Positions 1 through 7,232 of a stretch of DNA of 22,939 nt are shown here, one piece after another. The position numbers were made by a program, and so were the translations under genes. The stretch is taken from assembly GCA_035286785.1 (NCBI GenBank), contig DATECS010000166.1, forward strand, positions 1 to 22,939, written 5' to 3'. The notes beneath the pieces are model-generated. The model did not search any database. It was not told the DNA's origin and saw nothing but the letters and a program-made list of their open reading frames with translations. The stretch's first letter is position 1, and the number at the start of each line of letters is the position of its first letter. Source of the stretch: UBA11386 sp035286785. Lineage in GTDB: Bacteria > Planctomycetota > Planctomycetia > Pirellulales > Thermoguttaceae.

Positions 1-2102
1 GAAATGGCCACTTCAGTAAAGTTGGCAGTGACGGTGTGCTCGTCCAACTCGGCGCGGCCCGTCTTGCGGACAAATGCCGAAATGTCGTCGATTTCTCGCA
101 GGCGGTTCTCGACCTCGCGCGCGACGTCGCAGGACGTCTTCAACGACGTGCCGGGGGGCAACACCACGTTCAGTTGCACGACCCCTTCGTTGAACGGCGG
201 CAAGAAGTCTTTTTCAAGACGCAGTGCGGCGATGACGCTGGCCAGAACCAGTGCGCCGGTGACAAAAAACACGGTCCCCGGCGACGCCAGCGAGAACCGT
301 ATGGCCCCGGCGGCCGTCCTTTTCAACACAGCAAGCAACAGGCCGTCGCGCTGCTGTTGCGATCCGCGCTCGGCAAGCATCATCAGTAGCCAGAACACCG
401 GGGCGAGCACCAGCCCCATGAGCAGATGGACTGCCCAGTGCAGCCCGGCGAGCCGCGCGGCCGTCGCGTCGAATTGCAGCCATTGGAGAAACGCCGGCAG
501 CGCCCAGCGCGCCAGCGCGAAGGTCGCCAGCGGAGCGAGCACGGCCGACAGCCACGGCCAAATCCGACGGTTCGCCAGCAACCAATAGGAAAGCGCCGGC
601 GTGAGCGTGAGCGACACGAGCAACGACGCCAGGATCGACACAATGTAGGCGACGCCCAGGGGCGCGAACAACCGCCCTTCCATTCCGCTCAGCGCGAACA
701 CGGGAATAAACACGAGCACCACGATCAGCGTGCTGAAAACGATCGAATTGCGAATCTCGGAGCTGGCTTCAAAGACGACCCGAATCGTCGATCGTGGCCG
801 CTCGGCGAGGCGATTCTCCTTCAAGCGTCGAAAAATGTTCTCGACGTCGACGATCGCGTCGTCGACCAACTCGCCGATCGCCACGGCCAGTCCGCCGAGG
901 GTCATCGTGTTGATCGACAAATCGAACCACTTGAAAACCAGCGCCGTCACGGCCAGCGAAAGCGGAATCGCCGTAAGCGTGATGAACGTCGTGCGGAAAT
1001 TCATAAGGAAGAGGAAAAGGATCACGACCACCAGAAGGCTGCCGTCGCGGAGCGCTTCGGCCACGTTGCGGATGGCCACGTCGATGAACGCCTTCTGCTG
1101 ATAGAGTTCGGGATGGATGCGGACGTCGTCGGGCAATCGCGCCCGAAGCTCCGCCAGGGCGTCCATGATCTTGGTGCTGACCTCGCGAGTGTCCGCCCCG
1201 GGCTGTTTGTTCACGGTCAACACGACGGCCGGCCCTCCGGAAAACGTTCCGTCGTCGCGCCGGGCGAACGCCGCGCTGTCGCCCCGCTTGACCTCGGCCC
1301 CTTCGACGACCCGGGCAACCTGGCCCAAGAGCACCGGCCGGCCGTCGCGCATGGTGACGACGATGTCCTCGATTTGCTCGATGGTCTGGATCCGGCCGAT
1401 CGAGCGGACCAGCAATTCGTTGGGGCCTTGCTCGTTCAGATAGCCGCCGGTGGCGTTGGCGTTGCTCTCGCCGATCGCCGTCTTCACCTGCTCGACGGTC
1501 ACGCCGTAGCGCAGCAGTTCCTCGGGCGACAAAAGCACCTGAAACTGCTTTCGGTCGCCTCCGACGACGAACACTTGCGAAACGCCGGGAATGGTGAGCA
1601 GCCGCTGACGCACGACCCAGTCGGCCAACGTGCGCAATTCCATCGGCGACGTCCGGCCGTCGTCGCTCCAGAGGCCGACCATCATGATCTGTCCCATCAC
1701 GGACGAAATGGGGGCAAGCTGCGGCGTGATGCCCGGCGGCAAACGATCGGCGACCAGGGCCAACCGTTCGGCGACGATCTGGCGATCGGTGAAAATGTCG
1801 CTTCCCCAGTCGAACTCGACGTAGATGACCGCGATTCCGACGCCCGACTCCGTGCGCACCCCCTGCACTCCCGTCGCGCCGTTCAGCACGCTTTCGATCG
1901 GAAAAGTGATCAGGGCTTCGACTTCCTCGGGCGCCATGCCCGGCGCTTCGACCATGACCGTCACGCGAGGACGATTGAGGTCGGGAAACACGTCGATCGG
2001 CAATTGCGACGCCTCCCAGCCGCCGTAGAACAACAACAAGAGCGACGCCGCGACGACCAGCAAGCGATGCTTCAGAGCGAAACGAATGATGGCGTTTAAC
2101 AT
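1..2102 (-). CDS. CusA/CzcA-type heavy-metal RND efflux pump (N-terminal 700 residues; runs off left edge)
   Basis: This is the inner-membrane pump of a tripartite heavy-metal efflux complex, using the proton gradient to drive metal ions out through the periplasm. The frame is open from the ATG at 2102 to the left edge, giving 700 of the roughly 1,040 residues usual in the family. The start MLNAIIRFALKHRLLVV followed by a hydrophobic TM1 and PIDVFPDLNRPRV is typical of CusA/CzcA. TM2-TM4 follow (LLVVVILFLFLMNFRTTF; LGGLAVAIGELVDDAIVDVE), with acidic residues E411, D414 and D415 in TM4, where the family carries its proton-relay residues. TM5-6 and the second half begin before the edge. The TM4 motif is not the CzcA DFG form, so I do not assign a metal; Cu/Ag or a divalent cation are both possible. 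It follows the adaptor gene, separated only by the four-helix-bundle cassette. No Shine-Dalgarno precedes its ATG, because repeat sequence lies directly upstream. Confidence 0.95.
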   Translation of the reverse strand, partial: MLNAIIRFALKHRLLVVAASLLLLFYGGWEASQLPIDVFPDLNRPRVTVMVEAPGMAPEEVEALITFPIESVLNGATGVQGVRTESGVGIAVIYVEFDWGSDIFTDRQIVAERLALVADRLPPGITPQLAPISSVMGQIMMVGLWSDDGRTSPMELRTLADWVVRQRLLTIPGVSQVFVVGGDRKQFQVLLSPEELLRYGVTVEQVKTAIGESNANATGGYLNEQGPNELLVRSIGRIQTIEQIEDIVVTMRDGRPVLLGQVARVVEGAEVKRGDSAAFARRDDGTFSGGPAVVLTVNKQPGADTREVSTKIMDALAELRARLPDDVRIHPELYQQKAFIDVAIRNVAEALRDGSLLVVVILFLFLMNFRTTFITLTAIPLSLAVTALVFKWFDLSINTMTLGGLAVAIGELVDDAIVDVENIFRRLKENRLAERPRSTIRVVFEASSEIRNSIVFSTLIVVLVFIPVFALSGMEGRLFAPLGVAYIVSILASLLVSLTLTPALSYWLLANRRIWPWLSAVLAPLATFALARWALPAFLQWLQFDATAARLAGLHWAVHLLMGLVLAPVFWLLMMLAERGSQQQRDGLLLAVLKRTAAGAIRFSLASPGTVFFVTGALVLASVIAALRLEKDFLPPFNEGVVQLNVVLPPGTSLKTSCDVAREVENRLREIDDISAFVRKTGRAELDEHTVTANFTEVAI

Positions 2103-2132
2103 GGTCGAGAGTCCAGAGTCTAGAGTCAAGAG
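2103..2132. repeat. Left terminal repeat array (GAGTCNA heptamers)
   Basis: The plus strand holds three consecutive heptamers of form GAGTCNA (GAGTCCA, GAGTCTA, GAGTCAA from 2109). As a 30-base block it matches the reverse complement of 2574-2603 at 25 of 30 positions by my hand alignment. It touches the pump start codon at 2102 and contains the stop codon (2126-2128) of the four-helix-bundle gene. Confidence 0.8.
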
Positions 2133-2500
2133 CTACGGGGTTGGGAGTGGCGGGTTAGGCTGGCGCGGAGGCCGCTGAGCATACGGGCGAGTTCCTCGGC
2201 CTTTTCATGAAGACCGCTACGTTCCTCTTCGTGAAGAAATCCTTGTCGGTGTGCAACGTGAAGTTGGGAGACGACTTCCATGAGCGAGCCATAGGCCATT
2301 TCGACGAAGTGCGAGAAGTCTTTGTCCGATGCTCGTCCACTGCCTTCGGCGATGTTCGAGGAAACGGAGACCGATGCTCGGCGCAATTGGCTTGTTAGGC
2401 CATAACGTTCGTGATCAAGAAATGCTTTCGTAACGATATAAATACCATCCGTGAATTCGATTGCCTTCCGCCATACATCCAGTTTCTCAAATCGAAACAT
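2126..2500 (-). CDS. Four-helix-bundle protein, 23S rRNA intervening-sequence protein (S23/IVP) family
   Basis: A 124-residue protein of the S23/IVP four-helix-bundle family, which also resembles the Avd accessory protein of diversity-generating retroelements. The family signature is clear: MFRFEKLDVWRKAIEF at the N-terminus, then LTSQLRRASVSVSSNIAEGS and a final helix pair (GSLMEVVSQLHVA; EKAEELARMLSGL). I chose the ATG at 2500 because GGAAG lies upstream at a workable distance and the family normally begins with FEKLDVW; the ATG at 2518 is an alternative. Related proteins are encoded in intervening sequences of 23S rRNA genes, but no rRNA is present here, nor any reverse transcriptase or variable repeat. 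Molecular function is unknown. The gene is co-oriented with the efflux operon and inserted between its two subunits, bounded by inverted heptamer arrays, which suggests a transferable cassette. Confidence 0.88.
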   Translation of the reverse strand: MFRFEKLDVWRKAIEFTDGIYIVTKAFLDHERYGLTSQLRRASVSVSSNIAEGSGRASDKDFSHFVEMAYGSLMEVVSQLHVAHRQGFLHEEERSGLHEKAEELARMLSGLRASLTRHSQPRSS

Positions 2501-2573
2501 GGCATTTTCTTCCGTCATGGGGTTCAGGACGTAATTTCCGAGTACCCTGATATAGTCGCCTTCCCCTCTCTGT

Positions 2574-2603
2574 CTCTCGACTCTGGACTCTAGACCCTCG
2601 ACT
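2574..2603. repeat. Right terminal repeat array (GAGTCNA heptamers, inverted)
   Basis: Read on the minus strand from 2606, this is a run of GAGTCGA, GGGTCTA, GAGTCCA and GAGTCGA. It is the inverted partner of 2103-2132 and abuts the adaptor stop codon at 2605-2607. The two arrays could pair in the operon transcript as an imperfect stem of about 30 bp enclosing the whole four-helix-bundle gene. Confidence 0.8.
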
Positions 2604-2604
2604 C

Positions 2605-4083
2605 TCAATGCACATGTCCCGCGTGAGGATCGACCGGGGTGGCGCGGTTCTTCAGCGCGAGATGAATCTGGTAGGCGCCTTTGCCGGCCACCACGTCGCC
2701 GGGGAAGAGCGTGCCGTCGTTCTCGATCACGGCCCGGCGCTGATCTCGGTATTCGACGTGGACCGGTTTTTGCTCGAAGCGGTTGCCCACTTGTTGGTAC
2801 ACGAACCAGTCTGCGCCTTCTTGCACCACAGCCTCGACCGGAAGCACGATGCGGTTCTTCCAGCGTTCGACGGGCACCAGCACTTCAACCCGTTGGCCCG
2901 GGCGATAGCGCCAACCGATGAAGTGTTGTCCCTCGGGCGTGTGTTCGTCGCGGACAATCGTGTTGGGCAACAGGAGATAGAACCTCAGCGCGCGAGAATC
3001 CACGTCAACCTGATTTTCGATGTACTGGATTTTCAGGCCCGCTACCTCGTGCTTGGCCGATCCGTTTCCTTCGACGACGGCCGCGACGGAAACCTTCTCA
3101 TTGGCCGCCTTGGTCAACACGTCGGCGTCTTGCTGGAAGGCCTTGCCTTCGATGTAGAGCTGACAGTGGTCGGCCAACGTGCAAAGCGGCGATCCCGTGG
3201 CAACGTGCCGGCCGGGAGCGACCGAAAGTCTCGTGACCTGCAAGACCTCCTTATGGCCGCCGCACGCGGCGCAGTCGGTAAGCTGGGGGGCGCGGATCGT
3301 GACCGATTGCAGCAGACGACGGTCCTTGGCGATTTTCTCGATTTGTTCTTCGGTGAGGCCGTGCAAAAGGAGGCCTTGTCGCTGAGCGCGAATCGCCGCC
3401 TCGATCTTTTGCTGTTCGTACTGGCGTTCCAGGAGTCTTTTTCCCGCGACCGCGCCGCTTCGGGTCACTTCGTCCAATCGAGCCACCTCGCGCCGGACCA
3501 CGTCGAGTTCTTCCAATGCCCGCAGCAGTTCACTTTGCTTTTCGACAAGATCCTCGTGCGTCAGCCGAAGTTCGAACAGCGGCGCGTCCGGCGCGACGGC
3601 TTCGCCCTGAATCGGATAGACCCGCTGGACAATACCCGTCATGGGAGCGGAGACGGTCAATTCCGTCCGGCCCGCCCGCCCAACCAGTACGCCCGGCATG
3701 GAGACCGTGCGTTCAAAATCGCTCGTCGCTATGGTGACTAACGCCAGCGCGATGTTCTTCTGGGCTTGCGGGCTCAATTGCAACGAACCGGTCGCCTCCG
3801 CGGCGCCGTGGTTGTGGGCGTCGGCTTGGACGGGGGTACTCGCGGCGTGGCCGTTGTCCAGCGGCGCCGGTGTCGGCGCGTTGCCCAACAGGGGAGACAG
3901 CCACCATGGCCAAGTCGCCAACCCAATGACGGCAAGCCCGATGGCGGCGCCGCCGAGCAGCAGACGCCGCAAACGGTTTCGTGATTGCGGCGCGATGTCC
4001 GTCACGGTTGCGCCCGCGCGTTGATGAAGGATGGCCTGCGATTCGGCCTGACGGTGGTTACGATCGGTTTTGACCGTGTTCAT
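2605..4083 (-). CDS. CusB/CzcB-type RND efflux periplasmic adaptor subunit
   Basis: Membrane-fusion (HlyD/CusB) adaptor of 492 residues linking the inner-membrane RND pump to an outer-membrane channel. A short cytoplasmic N-terminus precedes a single membrane anchor (LLLGGAAIGLAVIGLATWPWW). A His-rich stretch (DAHNHGAAEATGSLQLS) follows, then the barrel-sandwich half (VSAPMTGIVQRVYPIQGEAV), a coiled-coil hairpin (LRALEELDVVRREVARLDEV), and beta-barrel and membrane-proximal domains. The C-terminus ends in DPHAGHVH, another potential metal-binding tail. An unusual TDCAACGGHKEVL element interrupts the second lipoyl half and gives a CxxC pair. I chose the ATG at 4083 because GAGGAG lies 7 bases upstream; a TTG further up at 4098 would add five residues. 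It is first of the pump genes and is transcribed with the small Cys/His-rich gene upstream, 99 bp away. No TolC/CusC gene is in view; it may lie beyond the left edge or elsewhere. Confidence 0.93.
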   Translation of the reverse strand: MNTVKTDRNHRQAESQAILHQRAGATVTDIAPQSRNRLRRLLLGGAAIGLAVIGLATWPWWLSPLLGNAPTPAPLDNGHAASTPVQADAHNHGAAEATGSLQLSPQAQKNIALALVTIATSDFERTVSMPGVLVGRAGRTELTVSAPMTGIVQRVYPIQGEAVAPDAPLFELRLTHEDLVEKQSELLRALEELDVVRREVARLDEVTRSGAVAGKRLLERQYEQQKIEAAIRAQRQGLLLHGLTEEQIEKIAKDRRLLQSVTIRAPQLTDCAACGGHKEVLQVTRLSVAPGRHVATGSPLCTLADHCQLYIEGKAFQQDADVLTKAANEKVSVAAVVEGNGSAKHEVAGLKIQYIENQVDVDSRALRFYLLLPNTIVRDEHTPEGQHFIGWRYRPGQRVEVLVPVERWKNRIVLPVEAVVQEGADWFVYQQVGNRFEQKPVHVEYRDQRRAVIENDGTLFPGDVVAGKGAYQIHLALKNRATPVDPHAGHVH

Positions 4084-4182
4084 CACGGTTCTCCTCAACC
4101 TTGGAAAGAGGCGTCGCTTTGCACGTCAACCAATGCGAGTGCGCAGCGCGAGTGACAAAGAAAAACAACGCGAGACGCGCAA

Positions 4183-4611
4183 TCAGAGTAGAAAAATCTG
4201 ATTGAGAAGATGCAGCCGAAGCGGCGAGCCCCAGGAAGCTTGCCGCAAACAGAATACGCGATCCAGAATCCGCGACGGCGGAGCGGTCGCACTATCGTGT
4301 AAAACCGCCGACACGGGAGAACTGACAAGAGGGGGCACAAAGGTGTCGGCCGATTTCAGAACGATGAACGAACAGGTTGCCTCGGTGCAAGGGTTGCCGT
4401 GTCGGTGGTCGGCCGGGTCGGAACCGTCCTCGCCATGTTCCTGACAGACGGCTTCGGCGACGTCGTGGTCATTACCCCCGTGCTCGCTACTCGTACTCAA
4501 AACTTCCGCCGCATGTGCATGATGGCAACAGCAGCCCCCGACCGCGTGAACAAACACGGCTGCCAACGCCAGCCCGAGGATTATTCGCCTTATCGGCGAG
4601 TGAGTTTGCAT
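4183..4611 (-). CDS. Small secreted Cys/His-rich protein upstream of efflux genes
   Basis: A 142-residue protein that I cannot assign to a named family. It begins MQTHSPIRRIILGLALAAVF, a basic-plus-hydrophobic export signal, then GGCCCHHAHA at the expected cleavage region. A His/Cys/acid-rich stretch follows (SEHGGNDHDVAEAVCQEHGE, DPADHRHGNPCTEATC). The C-terminal half is unremarkable. The three cysteines could lipidate or bind metal. Its place just upstream of the adaptor gene, on the same strand, suggests a periplasmic metal-binding or sensing accessory; this is inference from composition and context. I chose the ATG at 4611 because the signal peptide begins there; the reading frame stays open to 4710. 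No clear Shine-Dalgarno is visible at 4611. Confidence 0.65.
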   Translation of the reverse strand: MQTHSPIRRIILGLALAAVFVHAVGGCCCHHAHAAEVLSTSSEHGGNDHDVAEAVCQEHGEDGSDPADHRHGNPCTEATCSFIVLKSADTFVPPLVSSPVSAVLHDSATAPPSRILDRVFCLRQASWGSPLRLHLLNQIFLL

Positions 4612-4792
4612 GGAATGCAACAACGAAATCGGGGTTCCATTTTGGGGCGCTAGAAAACCACGGCCACGAGAATACCGCCAAAGGCTGATATCCACCTTGC
4701 AGCCTGACACTCAATCTTCATCTTTAATTGTACCGCGGCTCAAAACTTGTGGCCAGATCAATTATTGCCTCGCTCACGGCGAAACACCGCCC

Positions 4793-6328
4793 TTACGGCG
4801 CCGCGTCGTAGAAAAAGGCCGCGCTGCGGTAGTTCGCGTTTACATCGTTGGTTCCGCCGTGTTCGATTTTCGCCTCGATGCTCTTTTCGTAGGGGACCGC
4901 GTCGGGGACGTGCCAACGGAACGCCGCCGCCAGGTCGCGGCCGTCCTCCTTGCGATAGACGCTGAATCCGTGCAACGGATAGGCACATGGTCCGTTAAGT
5001 CGTCCGGGCACCGCATACCAACCGCAATTGAAATAATCCTCGGTGCCCGTGCCGTGGATACGAAGTTCGCCGTCGCAGGTGAACCACTCATCGCCTTCAA
5101 GCCAGACGGGTAATTTGCTGGGGTGCTTTCCGTCGGTCACTAGATAGGTGCCCACATAGTGGCCCCGTCCCTCTCGCGACACCCACGGGTGGAACTTACC
5201 CAGCTTCGTGGGCAGCGACTCGTGATACACGGCGTGGAAATAACCCTGGTCGCCGCGCCATTCGTCCATCGGCGCGGTGACGATCGTCAGACGTCCGGTC
5301 AGCGGTCGCTCGGCCTTCAGCGTGACGCGGCCCGACTTCGCGTAAGGCATCGGCATGTGGTTGTACCAGCCATGCTCCGACGTGCCGACCAGGAGCGATC
5401 GAAACGGTTCCGTACGCATTGCCTGGCAAAACAGGAAGTCCAACGGCAAATCAACGGCCGATTTTGCCGCGCCGTCCCATCGCATTTCGAGCCGCGTTTT
5501 GCCGACGTCTTTCAGCGTGTCCGAGTCAGCCGTGAAATAAACGGCGAGGACCATTCTCGCGCCCGGCGGCAATTCCACGTCGAGCGTTTGCCCCGTCTTC
5601 AAGTCGATTGGCGTTTCGAGTCGCTCCGCGCCGTTTACGCCCAATGCGGCCAAATCGCCGCATGAGTTCCACGCTTTCACCGCCGCCGTCAAGGCTTCAC
5701 GTTGTTTTTGTGTCGGAGGGTTATGGAACGAGACGATGCCCTTGCCGCTCGGATACGTTCGGTATTGAATGGTATAAAACCGCACGTCCGTCCCATCGAC
5801 TTCAACCTTGCAGCCGTTGCGATAGGAAATCGGCACGTAACAATAAAAAGCGCCGGTGCCTTCGCCGACCAGTGGTTTGGGAAAACCATCGATCTTGCCG
5901 TGGAAAAGATCCTCCAACGGCACGTCGAGCGCAGGCGTTTTCTCGCCGTCCAGGAAGATCCGTATGTGCTCGCCCTTGTGATTCAGGAGGGCCGGTTCCC
6001 GGTGGGCCGAAAACGGAAAATGGATTCGCTCGATGCAACCCGCGCCGGTCATTTCGGCCAAGATGCTATTGCCGTTCTCAACACGGAGCTTTGAATAAGT
6101 CCCCTCGAACCCGTCGTTGTTGCCGCCGGTGCGGTCGTAACTGCTGAACATTCCGGCGGTCTCGCCCGAGGGAGCCAGCCGGGGCAGGAATTCCACGCGG
6201 TAAAGCCGTTCGATGGCCGCCGTCTCGCCATCCGACGAAGCCGGTTCCGTGGCGTCGGCGCCAACTGTCAACCCAACGAAAGCCCCCGTGATGCATAACG
6301 CGACCAACGGAACGTAAAAACACCTCAT
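4793..6328 (-). CDS. Secreted DUF2961 / GH172-family protein
   Basis: A 511-residue exported protein of the DUF2961 family, now partly classified as glycoside hydrolase family 172, whose characterised members act on fructofuranose or arabinofuranose linkages. The N-terminus (MRCFYVPLVALCITGAFVGL) is a signal peptide. Family hallmarks include the early FSSYDRTGGNNDGFEG segment, DMTGAGCIERIHF-like text (AEMTGAGCIERIHFPFSAHR), FPKPLVGEGTGAFYCYVPI, and the late conserved GELRIHGTGTEDYFN motif, whose Glu is in the region of the known active site. The length is normal for the family. GGAATCG-type upstream sequence (AAGGAA about 8 bases before the ATG at 6328) supports the start. It stands alone, divergent from the azoreductase, so the substrate cannot be inferred from neighbours; planctomycetes often carry many copies for polysaccharide breakdown. 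Confidence 0.92.
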   Translation of the reverse strand: MRCFYVPLVALCITGAFVGLTVGADATEPASSDGETAAIERLYRVEFLPRLAPSGETAGMFSSYDRTGGNNDGFEGTYSKLRVENGNSILAEMTGAGCIERIHFPFSAHREPALLNHKGEHIRIFLDGEKTPALDVPLEDLFHGKIDGFPKPLVGEGTGAFYCYVPISYRNGCKVEVDGTDVRFYTIQYRTYPSGKGIVSFHNPPTQKQREALTAAVKAWNSCGDLAALGVNGAERLETPIDLKTGQTLDVELPPGARMVLAVYFTADSDTLKDVGKTRLEMRWDGAAKSAVDLPLDFLFCQAMRTEPFRSLLVGTSEHGWYNHMPMPYAKSGRVTLKAERPLTGRLTIVTAPMDEWRGDQGYFHAVYHESLPTKLGKFHPWVSREGRGHYVGTYLVTDGKHPSKLPVWLEGDEWFTCDGELRIHGTGTEDYFNCGWYAVPGRLNGPCAYPLHGFSVYRKEDGRDLAAAFRWHVPDAVPYEKSIEAKIEHGGTNDVNANYRSAAFFYDAAP

Positions 6329-6465
6329 AACGCGATTCCTTTATTGGGGCTAAACCACGGCAGGGCTGTCAAAATAGGCAAAAAAGAGACTTGCCCATCT
6401 CATCATTCTTGCCTCTATCCTCCTCCCAGGCATAAAATAACTCGGGTTGCGGCTGGGCGTGTCAC

Positions 6466-6502
6466 TTGCAATAACGTCGACCTCTTTTACATAACGTCTC
6501 GA
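6466..6502 (+). promoter_or_regulatory. Possible azoR promoter with direct repeat
   Basis: TTGCAA at 6466-6471 and TACATA at 6488-6493, 16 bases apart, resemble a housekeeping-sigma promoter ahead of azoR. ATAACGTC occurs at 6471 and again at 6491, exactly 20 bp apart, so it could be a regulator site overlapping the promoter. This is pattern matching only; transcription starts are unknown. Confidence 0.25.
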
Positions 6503-6540
6503 CGACCCCGATGCAAGGGTTCCGATAGAGGAGCACGTAC

Positions 6541-7170
6541 ATGGCAACCGTTCTTCACGTTGTCGCGTCGCCGCGCGGCGAACGATCCTATTCGCGGCGC
6601 GTCGCCCGGGCGTTTCTCGAAGCGTATCGTCGTCAATCGCCAGAGGACAAGACCGTCGATCTCGACTTGTCGACGGCCGAGTTGCCGACGATCGATGGCC
6701 TGGTATTGCAGGCCAAGTACAATCTTCTGCACGGCCGGAACCACACCACGGCCCAACGGCGCGCGTGGTCCGAAGTCGAGGCGGTGATCGACCGGTTCAA
6801 GGCGGCCGACAAGTACGTCTTCTCCCTGCCGATGTGGAATTTCGGAATCCCCTATCGACTGAAGCATTATTTCGACGTGCTCGTTCAGCCCGGCTACACG
6901 TTCGCCTTCGACCCGCAAAAGGGATTTTCAGGTCTCGTGACCGGCAAGCCGGTCGCGGCCATTTACGCAAGAGGCGGCGAGTACTCGGCGCCGGACGCGG
7001 CTCGGCTCGACTTGCAGAAGCCTTACCTTGAGACGATCCTGGGATTCATCGGTTTGACCGACGTCCGCTCGATCGTCGTCGAACCCACGCTGGCCGGCGG
7101 CCCCGACCAAGCCGCCGAACGTCTACGCCAAGCGATCGCCGCCGCCGAGCAGTTGGCACAAATCTTCTGA
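6541..7170 (+). CDS. azoR: FMN-dependent NADH-azoreductase (AzoR/AcpD family)
   Basis: A 209-residue flavodoxin-like enzyme using NAD(P)H and FMN for two-electron reduction of quinones and azo compounds in the cytoplasm. The N-terminal strand and phosphate loop are ATVLHVVASPRGERSYSRRV. The strongly conserved FMN-contacting segment SLPMWNFGIPYRLKHYFDVL is at residues 95-115, corresponding to the APMYNFNISTQLKNYFD region of the E. coli enzyme. AIYARGGEYS and LGFIGLTDVRSIVVE follow in the expected order, and the length matches the family (about 200). GAGGAG seven bases upstream fixes the ATG at 6541. The gene is monocistronic, divergent from the GH172 gene, and faces a convergent neighbour across a terminator hairpin. 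A role against quinone or electrophile stress is likely; azo compounds are probably not the natural substrate. Confidence 0.95.
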   Translation: MATVLHVVASPRGERSYSRRVARAFLEAYRRQSPEDKTVDLDLSTAELPTIDGLVLQAKYNLLHGRNHTTAQRRAWSEVEAVIDRFKAADKYVFSLPMWNFGIPYRLKHYFDVLVQPGYTFAFDPQKGFSGLVTGKPVAAIYARGGEYSAPDAARLDLQKPYLETILGFIGLTDVRSIVVEPTLAGGPDQAAERLRQAIAAAEQLAQIF

Positions 7171-7206
7171 AAAAACGCCCCTCTCCCAAAAGAAAGGGAG
7201 AGGGGC
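7170..7206 (-). terminator. Intrinsic terminator between convergent genes
   Basis: GCCCCTCTCCC at 7177-7187 and its exact complement GGGAGAGGGGC at 7196-7206 form an 11-bp perfect stem with an 8-base loop. On the minus strand the stem is followed by a run of six T (complement of A 7170-7175), so it terminates the secreted-protein gene at 7233. On the plus strand no T-run follows, but the hairpin may still slow azoR transcripts. Confidence 0.75.
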
Positions 7207-7232
7207 TCACGGCGAAGACGATCTACGTTACG

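Noticed and set aside
426..2099. Long plus-strand open frame of 557 codons opposite the RND pump
   Set aside because: Its translation is Arg/His/Asp-rich low-complexity text with no family likeness, and the opposite strand encodes a clear pump. It is an antisense shadow of GC-rich coding DNA.
2126..2500. Possible diversity-generating retroelement (Avd-like protein)
   Set aside because: The protein fold is similar to Avd, but there is no reverse transcriptase, template repeat or variable repeat in the vicinity.
2126..2500. Intervening sequence within a 23S rRNA gene
   Set aside because: Flanking sequence is protein-coding on both sides; no rRNA sequence is present.
2103..2603. CRISPR-like array from the repeated heptamers
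   Set aside because: Units are seven bases without spacers, number three to four per side, and are inverted relative to each other.
4095..4340. Minus-strand open frame of 81 codons between the small secreted protein and the adaptor
   Set aside because: It overlaps both neighbours in another frame, has no ribosome-binding site or recognisable domain.
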